In this document: piece after piece, positions 7,802-16,909 of the stretch
How positions within the stretch are numbered: the stretch's first letter is position 1
Layout: every line of letters starts with the position of its first letter
DNA from: Methanobacteriaceae archaeon
GTDB lineage: Archaea > Methanobacteriota > Methanobacteria > Methanobacteriales > Methanobacteriaceae
Direction: 5' to 3'
NCBI GenBank assembly: GCA_017883605.1
Contig: JADGNH010000008.1
Location: 1 to 25,815, forward strand
Length of the DNA stretch: 25,815 nt
The notes under the pieces: generated by a model
What the model saw: the letters and a program-made list of their open reading frames with translations, nothing else
The model's database searches: none
What the model was told of the DNA's origin: nothing
Made by a program: the position numbers and the translations under genes

Positions 7802-7846
7802 TTTTTTTAAATCTTTTTTGTTTCAATCAGTATCGGAGCACTGGAT

Positions 7847-9250
7847 ATGGAAGCAGATAATAAAGGAAACGACTCCACCAAAATGGTGGCGTTGTTAATA
7901 GCAGCCATCGCTTCTTTTATCACTCCTTTTATGGGTGCTTCTGTGAATGTAGCTCTTCCCAGCATAGCCAGCGAATTTGCAACTGATGCTGTTTTACAAA
8001 GCTGGATTATTTCCTCTTTTCTATTAGCAGCAGCGATTTTTGCTGTTCCCTTTGGGAGAATATCCGAGATACATGGGATGAAAAAGATTTTCACCTATGG
8101 AATGATCATCTTCACCATTTCCTCCCTGCTCGCGGCTGTAGCTCCTTCTGCAATCTCACTTATTTTGTTTAGGCTTATTCAGGGAATCGGCTGCGCCATG
8201 ATCTTTGTAACGGGATTGGCCATCATAATCTCCGTTTTTCCCCCAAAAGATAGGGGAAAAGCTATTGGAATAAATATAGCCGCAGTTTATACCGGGCTTA
8301 CCATTGCACCTCCTTTAGGGGGTTTGTTAACCCAATATTTGGGTTGGAGAAGTTTATTCTATTTAATGGTTCCATTAGGTTTACTGGTAATTACACTGGT
8401 TTTCTGGAAACTTAGGGGAGAATGGGCAGAGAGCAGAGGAGAAAAATTCGACCTACCCGGTGCCATAATTTATAGTGTGGCTCTGTTTTTGATCATGTAC
8501 GGGTTTTCCCTAATTCCCCAAATTCTGGGAATAGGTATTACAATAGCAGGTGTTATAGTGATTTCAGCCTTTGTGTGGTGGGAACTGAAGACTGAAACCC
8601 CGGTTTTTGATATGAAACTTTTCTTCAAGAACACCACCTTTGCATTCTCTAATCTGGCGGCCTTGATAAACTACAGTGCAACCTTTGCTGTAGTATTCCT
8701 TTTGAACTACTATCTACAGTATATAAAGGGATTTGATCCTCAATCTGCCGGTTTGATTTTACTGTTCCAGCCCCTGTTCATGGCTATAGTAGCACCCTTC
8801 GCCGGGAGACTCTCTGATCGCTATGAACCCCATATAATCGCATCCATAGGGATGTCTTTAGTGACCCTGGGACTTTTAACCTTCGTTTTCATAAATGCGA
8901 ATACAACAATGCTTTTCATAATAGTGGGGCTGGTAATATTGGGCATAGGATTTGGACTCTTCTCCTCCCCCAACACCAACGCCATTATGGGATCGGTGGA
9001 GAGGAGGTTTTACGGTGTAGCCTCGGCCAGTGTAAGCACCATGCGTTTGGTGGGACAAACCCTTAGCCTGGGAATAGCTACCATCTTCATTTCTTTTTAC
9101 ATCGGCAGGGTGCAGATCATGCCCGAAAACTATGCTGCCCTGCTGCAGAGCATACAGGTGACCTTCATTGTCTTTACCGTGCTGTGCTTTTTAGGTATCT
9201 TTGCATCGCTGGTCAAGGGGAAGAAAGCTGCAGAAAAGAGGAATAAATAA
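7847..9250 (+). CDS. MFS drug/proton antiporter, DHA2 (EmrB/QacA) type, 14 TM
   Basis: This is a 467-residue polytopic membrane protein of the major facilitator superfamily. Seen: TM1 with the FMGASVNVALPSI signature typical of DHA2 members, a loop 2-3 motif A variant (GRISEIHGMKKIF), and a motif C-like stretch with Gly-Pro-type residues in TM5 (GLTIAPPLGG) that marks antiporters. Hydrophobic segments add up to about 14. DHA2 proteins export drugs, dyes or organic anions in exchange for protons; the substrate cannot be read from sequence. The start ATG at 7847 has GGAG 8 nt upstream. No regulator of the TetR or MarR type is adjacent. The 3' side faces rad50 convergently. Confidence 0.9.
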   Translation: MEADNKGNDSTKMVALLIAAIASFITPFMGASVNVALPSIASEFATDAVLQSWIISSFLLAAAIFAVPFGRISEIHGMKKIFTYGMIIFTISSLLAAVAPSAISLILFRLIQGIGCAMIFVTGLAIIISVFPPKDRGKAIGINIAAVYTGLTIAPPLGGLLTQYLGWRSLFYLMVPLGLLVITLVFWKLRGEWAESRGEKFDLPGAIIYSVALFLIMYGFSLIPQILGIGITIAGVIVISAFVWWELKTETPVFDMKLFFKNTTFAFSNLAALINYSATFAVVFLLNYYLQYIKGFDPQSAGLILLFQPLFMAIVAPFAGRLSDRYEPHIIASIGMSLVTLGLLTFVFINANTTMLFIIVGLVILGIGFGLFSSPNTNAIMGSVERRFYGVASASVSTMRLVGQTLSLGIATIFISFYIGRVQIMPENYAALLQSIQVTFIVFTVLCFLGIFASLVKGKKAAEKRNK

Positions 9251-9266
9251 ACTAATAAATTTAAAG

Positions 9267-9342
9267 ACATTCAAAAAGAATAAAGATATTTGGAAGAATA
9301 ATACATATTCAAAAAAAGAGAATAAAGATATTTAGAAAGAAG
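9267..9342. repeat. Degenerate 36-40-bp duplication between convergent genes
   Basis: An ACATTCAAAAAGAATAAAGA-like unit followed by TATTTGGAAGAATAA (from 9267) recurs from about 9303 as ACATATTCAAAAAAAGAGAA plus TAAAGATATTTAGAAAGAA. It lies between the transporter stop and the rad50 stop. Confidence 0.6.
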
Positions 9343-9392
9343 ATTACTAATTTTAAGGTACTTAAAAAAGAATAGAAATCAATTAACAAATT

Positions 9393-12089
9393 TTAAGATT
9401 CCAAAACGAACGAAATTCCTTCCTCTTTTTTTACCCGTATAATATTGTCTGCAGCATCTTCCAGATCCGCTTCGTGGGTCACGATAATCATCTGGGGGAT
9501 GATGGACATGCTTTTTAAAAGATCAATGAGCTCCTGCCTGCGGTAGGAGTCCAGGTGGATGGTGGGCTCGTCCAGCATGATGAGTTCCAAATTGCCCCCG
9601 GAGATGGTCTGGGTAATTCCCAGTCTCAAAGCAAGTGCCACTGCAATCTTTTCCCCGCCGCTCATCATATCTAAACTGTTCTTTCCTCCCGGGCCGTATA
9701 CGGTGATATCATAGTCATCATCCAGGTTGATGTCTGAGTACTCAAAATTGAATTTTTCAAAGAAATTCCGGGTGTTCTGTTCTATCCTACTTTTTGAACG
9801 ATTTCTCAGGTCTTTTTGGATTCCATCCTTACCATAAAGGTCTCTAATTAAATTCAGGAGTTTTATGAAATCCTTGAGGTTGGAAAGCTCTTTTTGATAT
9901 TTCTGGTATAATTTAACCTTCCCTTCCAGTTCTTCCAGAGAACGTGACAGCTGATCTTCCTGTCCCATCAACATATGCTTCTTTTCATTCAAGTGGCTTA
10001 ATTTATCGTTTTTAGAGTCACATTCCTGTTTAATCCTTTCATGAATCTCTTTATTGTAATTCAGGCTTTCTATTTCTTTGTTGAGACCATCAACTTCTCC
10101 CAGTCTCTCCTCCATATTTTGGTGGGCATTTTCCAGTTTTTTGATCAATGCGTCTTTCTGGCTTACCACACCCAAAAGCATCTGATATTTCCTGGTCAAA
10201 TCTTCCAGGTAAGCTATTTCTTTAGTGAGATTCTCCACACTATCATCTAAAACATCCATTAGAGCGATTTCGCCTTTAATCAGGTTTATATTACTCTGTA
10301 TTGCCTCTAAATTAGACTGGTGTTCTTCAGGGTTCCCCCGTGATTCCAGAGAGCCGCGGGCAGCTATATAATCTTCATATTTATTTTTGATGTCTGTGAG
10401 AACATTTCTTTTCTGGTTAATATCCTTTTCAATACCCCCCAGGATGATGATATTTTTTTGGAGGTCCTGGATATTGGAATTAATGTTTTTGATTTTTTCT
10501 TTGCTCTCTTCCACTGAATTTGTGTGTTCTCTTAAAATTCCCAGGTTTATATTTTGGATTTTTGAATATTTCAGATCTAAAACGTCTTTTTGAGCTTCAA
10601 CTTCCATCAGTTTTCCTTTTAGCTTCTCTAATCGACGTTTATTAAGTTCTATACTGTATTTATAGTCTTTTATCAGTTCAGCTCTCTTATCGGAGTTTAT
10701 GGTTGATTTGCAGATGGGACATAAATCTTTAACTCTCTCCAGTTCTTCTATGGGGTTTTTGAGGTCTTTATTCTGGACCTGGAGGTTGGATATTTCTCTC
10801 TGGATCTCCTGGATTTTTTCCAAAAACTCCTTTATTCCTGCTTCCATCTGGGGTTTAACTATTTCAAAATGTTTTTCTAATTCTTCCACTGAACCAAGAT
10901 TTGTTTTTAGAGTACGGTTGGATATTTTAAGGCATTCTGCAACTTTATCTGTTGATAAACGCATTTTTGTGTCGATTTCTGATTTCCTGGCAAGGTACTG
11001 TTCCATCAACACCTTACTTCCCTGAAATTTTTCCAGGGCATACTGTAAGCTGTTGATTTCAGTATCCAAACGGGAATATTCTTTAAAAAACAACTCATTA
11101 TCATCCATTATCCTTTTAAATTTATGAATATCATCTAAAATGTCTATTACTCTTTTTTCATCCTGTAAAAAATGTTTAAGTTTCTCATTGGCCTTTTGAA
11201 ACGTTTTTAATGTATCCAGTTTACTAATTTTAGGTTTTATGTCTTCTATTTCCTGTTCTTTATGTTTTATTTCAATTATTTGATTGTTGAAATCGTTCAT
11301 TTCCCGTTGGAGTTCACTTAAAAGCTGTTTTTTGGAATCTCTGGTGTTTTTAGCCTTTTCAAATTCTGAATTTTTAAGATCAAGGATTTCTTTTTTATCC
11401 CGGAGCAGGCTAAATTCAATGGAAACTTCCTGTATTACCCGGTTTAAATCCTTAATTTTGGTTTTCATCTGGTTTTTCTGACTCTTTTTGAACTTAATAT
11501 CCTCTTTTAAATCAGTGAGAGATTCTAATTTGCCTTCTAACCTCAATTTTTCCCCGTTATATTTATCTAAGATGGGTTTCATATTTTTCCAGGCTTTTTC
11601 CAGGGAATCTATTCCCAGAAATTTGCCTATCATCTGTTTTTTTTCTGCAGGAGATTTTTCTATAAGATCCGATATCTCTCCCTGTTTCACATATATTGCA
11701 TTCAAAAACAGGGCACTGTCAACATCCAGTATCCTCTGAATCTCCCTGGTAACCTGTTTATCCTTTGATATAAGGGTATGATATGCATCTCCTTCTTTAA
11801 TTTTTAACTGGGATCTGGAGCCCGAAGGGCCGCGTTTTCTTAAAACCCTATAACTCCTCCCGTTTGAAAAAAAATCCAGTTCTACACTCATTTTTTGTTT
11901 ACCATTCCTTAGGAGGCCCTCTACTTTTCTCCCGGAATACTGTTTAAACAGGGCAAAACTCACCGCTTCCAGTATGCTGGACTTTCCAGCCCCATTTTCC
12001 CCTATTACTATTGATATCCCGGTGTTAAAGTCAATTTGTGTGTTTTTATGGGATTTAAAGTTCTCCATAGAGAGTCTTTCAATTATCAT
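9393..12089 (-). CDS. rad50: DNA double-strand break repair ATPase Rad50
   Basis: This SMC-like ATPase tethers and opens DNA ends together with Mre11. Seen: Walker A GENGAGKSS (Lys36), long coiled-coil arms, the zinc hook CPIC (Cys457/Cys460) at the apex, the ABC signature MMSGGEKIAVALALRL, Walker B LIMLDEPT with D-loop residues, and the switch histidine in VTHEADLEDAADNI. The length of 898 residues is typical of archaeal Rad50. I start it at ATG 12089 (MIIERLSMENFKS), where the conserved N-terminus begins; GGAG lies 4 nt upstream inside mre11 and the two genes overlap by 11 bp. An upstream in-frame extension to 12143 lies wholly inside mre11 and is rejected. It is the last gene of nurA-herA-mre11-rad50. 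Confidence 0.97.
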   Translation of the reverse strand: MIIERLSMENFKSHKNTQIDFNTGISIVIGENGAGKSSILEAVSFALFKQYSGRKVEGLLRNGKQKMSVELDFFSNGRSYRVLRKRGPSGSRSQLKIKEGDAYHTLISKDKQVTREIQRILDVDSALFLNAIYVKQGEISDLIEKSPAEKKQMIGKFLGIDSLEKAWKNMKPILDKYNGEKLRLEGKLESLTDLKEDIKFKKSQKNQMKTKIKDLNRVIQEVSIEFSLLRDKKEILDLKNSEFEKAKNTRDSKKQLLSELQREMNDFNNQIIEIKHKEQEIEDIKPKISKLDTLKTFQKANEKLKHFLQDEKRVIDILDDIHKFKRIMDDNELFFKEYSRLDTEINSLQYALEKFQGSKVLMEQYLARKSEIDTKMRLSTDKVAECLKISNRTLKTNLGSVEELEKHFEIVKPQMEAGIKEFLEKIQEIQREISNLQVQNKDLKNPIEELERVKDLCPICKSTINSDKRAELIKDYKYSIELNKRRLEKLKGKLMEVEAQKDVLDLKYSKIQNINLGILREHTNSVEESKEKIKNINSNIQDLQKNIIILGGIEKDINQKRNVLTDIKNKYEDYIAARGSLESRGNPEEHQSNLEAIQSNINLIKGEIALMDVLDDSVENLTKEIAYLEDLTRKYQMLLGVVSQKDALIKKLENAHQNMEERLGEVDGLNKEIESLNYNKEIHERIKQECDSKNDKLSHLNEKKHMLMGQEDQLSRSLEELEGKVKLYQKYQKELSNLKDFIKLLNLIRDLYGKDGIQKDLRNRSKSRIEQNTRNFFEKFNFEYSDINLDDDYDITVYGPGGKNSLDMMSGGEKIAVALALRLGITQTISGGNLELIMLDEPTIHLDSYRRQELIDLLKSMSIIPQMIIVTHEADLEDAADNIIRVKKEEGISFVLES

Positions 12090-13221
12090 AGGACTCCTCA
12101 TAGAATGTGTGGATAATTTCTTCAGTCTTTTTAAAGTCTCCATCTGAAATTTCTTTTAGAATGTTGCTGGCAAAATCAGGAATTTTGCTGTTGAAATCCT
12201 TCAGCTTCTCCCTCAAAATCTCATGGGGATTAAGGATACTTTCATTATCGGACACACCATCTAAAGTTTCCAGCAACGATTCAGGTTTGTAGTTGGGTCT
12301 GATAGATAAGCACAGGTTATAAAAGGCTTTTCTTAACATTTCATAGACTTCTGATCGGTTAAAGTCTCCCCCTTCTATGGTTATTTCCAGGAGCGGCTTT
12401 TTATCAAATTTTAGAAGCTGTTCGCTGATGCGGGTGATTTCATCTTTAAGCTGGGTATATTTCACATTTTCCCGTATTATCTCACGGGGCAGTTTTAAAT
12501 CTACTCTCTCAACATTAGGAATGTCCCCACCCATATCCACCAAATAAAATCCTTTGCCCTTTTTCCGGTAGCTTTCCAGTTCATCCATCTTCCATATCTC
12601 AGGGGATCCTGCATAAGCCAGCTTACCCTCTCCAAAGTCATCAACAATTCTGTTGTGAATATGGCCCAGGGCATAATAGTTAAAAGATTCAGGCATGTCT
12701 GCTAATTCTAATTCATAATCAAAGGGCAGATACTTATCAATGGCCTGATGCAAAACCAAAATTCTCTTTTTATACTTTTTTGATTCATTTTCAAGGAAGT
12801 TGAGCCGATCCACTAAGAAATCAGAATGAAATTTAGGAGTATATGGTATTCCACCTATAAATATATCATCTTCAGTATAATAAGGATTGTTGGGACTAAT
12901 TACAGTCAAACCAAACTCTCTATAGAGAACCTGAGGAGGAATGGCGTTTTTTCTCATTATGATGTCATGGTTACCGGCTATAGCGTAAATTGGAATATTC
13001 TCATTTTTTAACTGGGAAAATCCACTTTGCACGGTTAACAAAGCTTTGGTCGGTGGTCTTGAGAATTCGAAAAGATCTCCAGAATGGATAACAAAATCTG
13101 GTCTTTCTTCGATTATCTTTTGAATAATCCGGTTAAAAACTTCATAAAAATCTGTCTCCCGCTCAAAAAGTCCATATTGCCTGAAACCCAGATGATTATC
13201 GGCTATATGAGCAAATTTCAT
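12079..13221 (-). CDS. mre11: DNA double-strand break repair nuclease Mre11
   Basis: This Mn-dependent phosphoesterase has 3'-5' exonuclease and endonuclease activity in the Rad50 complex. Seen in order: ADNHLG (Asp8, His10), HSGDLF, AGNHDI (catalytic Asn-His-Asp), LHQAI and GHIH, i.e. the complete metallophosphatase metal set. The capping domain follows. The C-terminal part (about 290-380) is helical and would bind the Rad50 coiled-coil base. At 380 residues it is of normal archaeal size. The ATG at 13221 is preferred over the TTG directly before it because GGAGGAG stands 7 nt upstream. The ribosome site and start codon lie in one copy of a 28-bp duplication whose other copy is the end of herA. 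Confidence 0.97.
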   Translation of the reverse strand: MKFAHIADNHLGFRQYGLFERETDFYEVFNRIIQKIIEERPDFVIHSGDLFEFSRPPTKALLTVQSGFSQLKNENIPIYAIAGNHDIIMRKNAIPPQVLYREFGLTVISPNNPYYTEDDIFIGGIPYTPKFHSDFLVDRLNFLENESKKYKKRILVLHQAIDKYLPFDYELELADMPESFNYYALGHIHNRIVDDFGEGKLAYAGSPEIWKMDELESYRKKGKGFYLVDMGGDIPNVERVDLKLPREIIRENVKYTQLKDEITRISEQLLKFDKKPLLEITIEGGDFNRSEVYEMLRKAFYNLCLSIRPNYKPESLLETLDGVSDNESILNPHEILREKLKDFNSKIPDFASNILKEISDGDFKKTEEIIHTFYEESYDN

Positions 13222-13272
13222 CAATAATCTCCTCCGGTTTCCATTTCATTAATAGTCTCCTCCGGTTTCCAT
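13217..13272. repeat. 28-bp tandem duplication at the herA-mre11 junction
   Basis: The units 13217-13244 and 13245-13272 are exactly adjacent and differ at only 2 of 28 positions. On the minus strand each reads ATGGAAACCGGAGGAGA followed by (C/T)TATT(A/G)ATGAA. The herA-proximal copy encodes the last residues of HerA (METGGDY) and its stop; the other copy supplies the Shine-Dalgarno and start of mre11. Confidence 0.95.
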
Positions 13273-14796
13273 GAACTCCTGTTTCTGATCCTCAATATTC
13301 CTCTTTTTGGTTTCTTCAGATTTTTCCCATTCGCCCACAATGTTTATGTCTCCTCCGGATGATTTTCCTGCACCAAAATCATCAATTTTAACCAAGGTAG
13401 GAATTCTGGTCATCAGGCCCAAAACAACGGCTTCACCTATATTTAGCGACGGTAGCTGTGAAACCAGATCATCACTTAAATTTTCACTGGCCGTCTGTAC
13501 ATGTCTCTGGTCCTGTGGTTCAACCAACCTTAAAATTATCATATTATTAGCCTGTGAAAGGGAATCAGGGTCCAGAGATTTAGGGCTCTGACTGACCAAA
13601 GCTATTCCTAATCCAAATTTTCTTCCTTCTCTTGCTATACGGCTTATCCAATACTTGGAACGGGGTGATCTACTTTTAGGTGCCAGTATATGTGCCTCTT
13701 CCAGTACAAAGAACACCGGGTGGGATAAAATTTCCTTTTTGTCTCTATCTTCTTTCCTGATAAAATTCTTTCTCTGTTCCAGGGCATTTCTTAAAACATG
13801 GCTTACTATTACTTCTGCAGCAGATTCATCCACAGATCCTAAATCAATAACATTAGCAGAATTTAATTTCAATTTACTTAAAATATTACCAGTACTTAAG
13901 TTCAGAATTTGATTATATCTTTCTTCTAAATCTTCTATCTTATTTAAAACGTCTATTATGGTTTTTTTATCCTGGGTTTTCAGGTCCTGGCCTCTAAATT
14001 TTTCTTCATTGGACCATCCCTCCAGCACAGTTTTCATGGTCTTAACAAAATCTCTTCCTCTAATATTCGCTTCATTTGCTTCTTTTCTTGCTATTTTACA
14101 GGCTTCCCTAAAATAACGATCTTGTAGGTAAGCGTTTTCTGGGATTCGGGCCAGTCGTTTAATTTCAGAACAGGACATGTATAGGGGGTTTATCTGGGCT
14201 TCAACTGCCTCTAATTTTCCGTTTTTAAAATCAATGTCGGTGTACTCGGAGTGCATGTCAAATATTACCACACACCCATTATATTTTAAAAGCCCATCAA
14301 CTACCACGGCCACTGTGTTGGACTTTCCAGCTCCGGTCATGGCCAGAATGGCCAGATGTCTTGACACCATTTTATTTATATCAACTTCCACTTCGACCTG
14401 ATCTTGGCTTATCAAATTTCCCAATCTCAGACCGGTGCCCTCAATTTTAAAAATTTCTCTCAAAATTTCTGAATCAGCCGCCTTTACTTCGGTTCCTGGA
14501 GGGGCGGGAGTTCTCGGAATTCTTAGATTATCATTTATATCCCCTAAAATCTTTACCTTGCCCCGGATATAGTAGTCGTCTCCTTCTATTTCCCGAATTT
14601 TCTCAATGGCTTTAGGATCATAAATTTCATCGTTAATGGAAACACTTCCTCTGAACAAAGACTCAATCATTCCCAGGACATTTTTTTCATCATAGGTTAA
14701 TGAAACGTATTCACCCATCTGGGGTGCTTCTTTTGAAATAAAACTGACTTCACTCAGGGAAGTTTCACCTACACATCTACCAATGATCCTGCTCAT
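13249..14796 (-). CDS. herA: DNA translocase HerA
   Basis: This hexameric FtsK-like ATPase drives DNA end resection together with NurA. Seen: an N-terminal HAS-barrel (about residues 1-100), Walker A MTGAGKSNT (Lys158), Walker B FFVLEEAH, the sensor-like VSQSPKSLDPDSLSQ region, and the HerA-specific N-terminal GRCVGETS start. The length of 515 residues is usual. It sits between nurA and mre11; its ATG overlaps the nurA stop (ATGA, 4 bp), with GGGAGGG 7 nt upstream inside nurA, so translation is probably coupled. The C-terminal tail carries the 28-bp duplication described at 13217-13272. Confidence 0.96.
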   Translation of the reverse strand: MSRIIGRCVGETSLSEVSFISKEAPQMGEYVSLTYDEKNVLGMIESLFRGSVSINDEIYDPKAIEKIREIEGDDYYIRGKVKILGDINDNLRIPRTPAPPGTEVKAADSEILREIFKIEGTGLRLGNLISQDQVEVEVDINKMVSRHLAILAMTGAGKSNTVAVVVDGLLKYNGCVVIFDMHSEYTDIDFKNGKLEAVEAQINPLYMSCSEIKRLARIPENAYLQDRYFREACKIARKEANEANIRGRDFVKTMKTVLEGWSNEEKFRGQDLKTQDKKTIIDVLNKIEDLEERYNQILNLSTGNILSKLKLNSANVIDLGSVDESAAEVIVSHVLRNALEQRKNFIRKEDRDKKEILSHPVFFVLEEAHILAPKSRSPRSKYWISRIAREGRKFGLGIALVSQSPKSLDPDSLSQANNMIILRLVEPQDQRHVQTASENLSDDLVSQLPSLNIGEAVVLGLMTRIPTLVKIDDFGAGKSSGGDINIVGEWEKSEETKKRNIEDQKQEFMETGGDY

Positions 14797-15857
14797 AGCA
14801 TTTCCCTCCCACTCTTTTCTAAAAATCCGATTATTTTTGAAAGCCTCTCCAAATCTATTTTTCTTATTATAACATCTTTATGAGCTTTTTTTAGTAAATA
14901 AGGATAACCTTCTGTACTGTTGCTTTTTATAATCTCTAAAATCTTTATTATATCATCTTCACTTGCTTGGTATGGTAGTTCAAATTTTAGGATGTTTTTG
15001 TAATCTTCCAATCGTGCGTAAAAAATGGTGAAGGTTAAATTTCTAAAGAAATCCTTTAATATGGGAAAGTCTCTTTTTACTTCTTTGGACACACTAAGAT
15101 ATTTAGGTTTTGAGTAGCCCTGTTGTTTATTGAATCTGTCGAATATAGCCATATCTGGAATTTCATGTCCAAAATAATCACTTCTGGTGGAGGTTTTGGA
15201 TATCCCCACCACCCTCTCTTTTTGCCCCAAAAATTTACTGATGGCCAGGAGATTTTCTAAATTTTCCAGATAGATCATTGATTCCATTTTGTTATCTTGA
15301 AAATCTTTTTCAATTAAATTTAACATTGCAGAGGATGTAATTTCGACCTCAACATTCATAATGGCTTTTTCCAGCTTTGGATAGTATTTAGCTTTGATTT
15401 CCTCTTTTATTTCACCCTGGAGTTCGTTTTCAAGGGGAAATGGTCTTATAAGGTTTCCTAAAATAGAACCATCAAATAGAAATAAGTCTACATTAAACTG
15501 TTGAAAAGCCTTTAAAGCATTCTTAATTTCAAAAATTCCCATATAATTTCTTAATCTATCTCTCACGTATCTGTGGGGAGGGATTATGTCCGTTTCGGAA
15601 ATTTCAATCTTTTTAAGTCCCTGTCTGTTGTATATCAGGCACTCTGCATCAACTGCATAATAAATAAAACTCAGAAATTTTTTTTGGTTGATGCTTCCGT
15701 CTCCACCGGAAATGGTCAGGTCCTGGTCATTTTCATTTATGGGAGACGTTTTCCACCATTTAGATGGATCGATCTTCATATCCCCAAATTCGTTCTCTAT
15801 TCTTTCGTTTATTTCATCCTTCTTTTTTAGAGCCTTTTCATATAAAGAGTCCAGCAT
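14793..15857 (-). CDS. nurA: DNA resection nuclease NurA
   Basis: This Mn-dependent 5'-3' nuclease is the partner of HerA. Seen: the N-terminal active-site Asp in the GGDGSINQKKF block (about residue 50), a second acidic motif LFLFDGSILG (about 130), and C-terminal conserved blocks such as GISKTSTRS. The family architecture and position as first gene of the operon are standard for archaea. I prefer the ATG at 15857 (MLDSLYEKAL): GGAAGGAT ends 3 nt before it, while the ATG at 15872 has no ribosome site. The TATA element at 15886-15895 would place the transcript start near 15865, also between the two ATGs. With this start the protein is 354 residues. Confidence 0.93.
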   Translation of the reverse strand: MLDSLYEKALKKKDEINERIENEFGDMKIDPSKWWKTSPINENDQDLTISGGDGSINQKKFLSFIYYAVDAECLIYNRQGLKKIEISETDIIPPHRYVRDRLRNYMGIFEIKNALKAFQQFNVDLFLFDGSILGNLIRPFPLENELQGEIKEEIKAKYYPKLEKAIMNVEVEITSSAMLNLIEKDFQDNKMESMIYLENLENLLAISKFLGQKERVVGISKTSTRSDYFGHEIPDMAIFDRFNKQQGYSKPKYLSVSKEVKRDFPILKDFFRNLTFTIFYARLEDYKNILKFELPYQASEDDIIKILEIIKSNSTEGYPYLLKKAHKDVIIRKIDLERLSKIIGFLEKSGREML

Positions 15858-15860
15858 CCA

Positions 15861-15895
15861 ATCCTTCCACATTGTTTAACTTAAATTTTATATTA
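15861..15895 (-). promoter_or_regulatory. Promoter and ribosome site of the nurA-herA-mre11-rad50 operon
   Basis: On the minus strand TAATATAAAA (15886-15895) is a TATA-like box; the predicted start about 25 bp downstream gives a leader of about 8 nt. GGAAGGAT at 15861-15868 is the ribosome site. All four genes appear to depend on this promoter, since later junctions overlap or nearly touch. Confidence 0.45.
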
Positions 15896-16094
15896 TTTGC
15901 GCTTTAAATTCTATTATGGTAAAATTGTTTCCCATAAATATTATTTATTACATAATATATTAAAAAACTAACCTATTTAAAAGATGTATTCCATTTTCTA
16001 AAAATAAAAAGTGGATAAAAAGGTAATATAGGTGGTGGCCATTCAAGTTAAGAAGTCTGGTCAACAGCATCAACTCCATGGGGCCATCCTGAAA

Positions 16095-16106
16095 TTTTAT
16101 ATAAAA
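16095..16106 (+). promoter_or_regulatory. TATA box for a leaderless transcript (16126 gene)
   Basis: TTTTATATAAAA with TGAAA directly upstream (BRE-like) is centred 25 bp before the A of ATG 16126. There is no ribosome site, so the mRNA probably starts at or next to the start codon. Confidence 0.6.
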
Positions 16107-16125
16107 CCTAATAAAATGTATTAAC

Positions 16126-16746
16126 ATGACCAATTTGGAAACATTGGTTTTGAATGGAATCAAATATCTCCAGTCTGAATATGCAGACGGCGTCCCGGTG
16201 AACATTATGAAACTGGACCTGGGGCTGTCTGATGATGATCTCAGGGAAACCCTTTTGAGTCTGGAGGATCAGGGAATCATCTTCATCGAAGGCGAACGCA
16301 TAAAGATTATTCAGGAATCGGCTGCCGACGATTCGGGGCTGGTTGGGGATGATTTTAAGTCCGTTAGGGATGATTCCAGGATGATTCCGGATGATTCTGG
16401 GTTGGTTGAGGATAATTTGTTGTTAAATAAGGAGGATCCAGATTTAACCAGGGACAATTCCGGGTTGAAAGGAACCGATGTTGTGGCAGTGAAAAGGGGG
16501 AAAACAAAGAATCTTACTGAGAATCTCACCGAGAAGGAACAACAGGCATTGGATATCATAAATGAACTGGCCGGTGACTCTGGCAGGGTTTCCAGACATA
16601 TTTTGGAGGGAAACCTCTTATATGGGGATTTAAAGCTTACAAACTTGGGCAGCTATAATCTGGTATTATCTCTGGAAAGTAAGGGGATTATAAAAAAGAT
16701 TCAAAGGGCTGATGGGGAGTACTATTCGATTATAATACGTATTTAA
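16126..16746 (+). CDS. Protein with two winged-helix-like domains and an acidic linker, unknown
   Basis: The 206-residue protein has an N-terminal domain (about 1-65) that reads like a winged helix: helices with a LRETLLSLEDQGIIFIEG turn and wing. The linker (about 66-115) is Asp/Ser-rich and contains the motif DDSGLV twice plus a DNSGL variant. A second winged-helix-like domain (about 128-206) has EKEQQALDIINEL, a LVLSLESKGII recognition segment and a DGEYYSI wing. It is therefore a candidate DNA-binding or regulatory protein; I cannot name a family. It is divergently transcribed from the resection operon, about 270 bp away, so a link to that operon is possible but unproven. It is predicted to be leaderless. 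Confidence 0.7.
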   Translation: MTNLETLVLNGIKYLQSEYADGVPVNIMKLDLGLSDDDLRETLLSLEDQGIIFIEGERIKIIQESAADDSGLVGDDFKSVRDDSRMIPDDSGLVEDNLLLNKEDPDLTRDNSGLKGTDVVAVKRGKTKNLTENLTEKEQQALDIINELAGDSGRVSRHILEGNLLYGDLKLTNLGSYNLVLSLESKGIIKKIQRADGEYYSIIIRI

Positions 16747-16789
16747 TCTAATCATAGAATTAGATATTCCCTACAGAAATGTTTAAGAT

Positions 16790-16892
16790 AATGTTTTAAA
16801 TTCCAATACAAAATTAATGTTTAAATTCCAATATAAAAATAATGTTTTAAATTCCAATATAAAAATAATGTTTTAAATTCCAATATTAAAAA
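16790..16892. repeat. 26-bp tandem repeat, four copies, between convergent genes
   Basis: Units at 16790-16815, 16816-16840, 16841-16866 and 16867-16892, based on AATGTTTTAAATTCCAATAT plus AAAAAT. There are no spacers, so this is not a CRISPR array. Confidence 0.92.
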
Positions 16893-16904
16893 AAACTCTT
16901 TTTT
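16888..16904. terminator. Bidirectional oligo-T terminator candidate
   Basis: A run of eight A (16888-16895; T8 on the minus strand) and a run of six T (16899-16904) lie back to back between convergent genes ending at 16746 and 16910, so each strand has an oligo-T tract just past its gene. Confidence 0.5.
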
Positions 16905-16909
16905 ACTAT

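Noticed and set aside
12090..12143. N-terminal extension of Rad50 by 18 residues
   Set aside because: It lies inside mre11 in another frame; the conserved Rad50 start and a ribosome site point to ATG 12089.
15873..16125. tRNA or other structured RNA between nurA and the 16126 gene
   Set aside because: No cloverleaf, TTCRA-type loop or G+C-rich stem was found here or in the other long gaps; they are uniformly AT-rich.
16790..16892. Possible CRISPR-like array
   Set aside because: The 26-bp units are contiguous with no spacers, and no cas genes are nearby. The same holds for the other arrays in the window.
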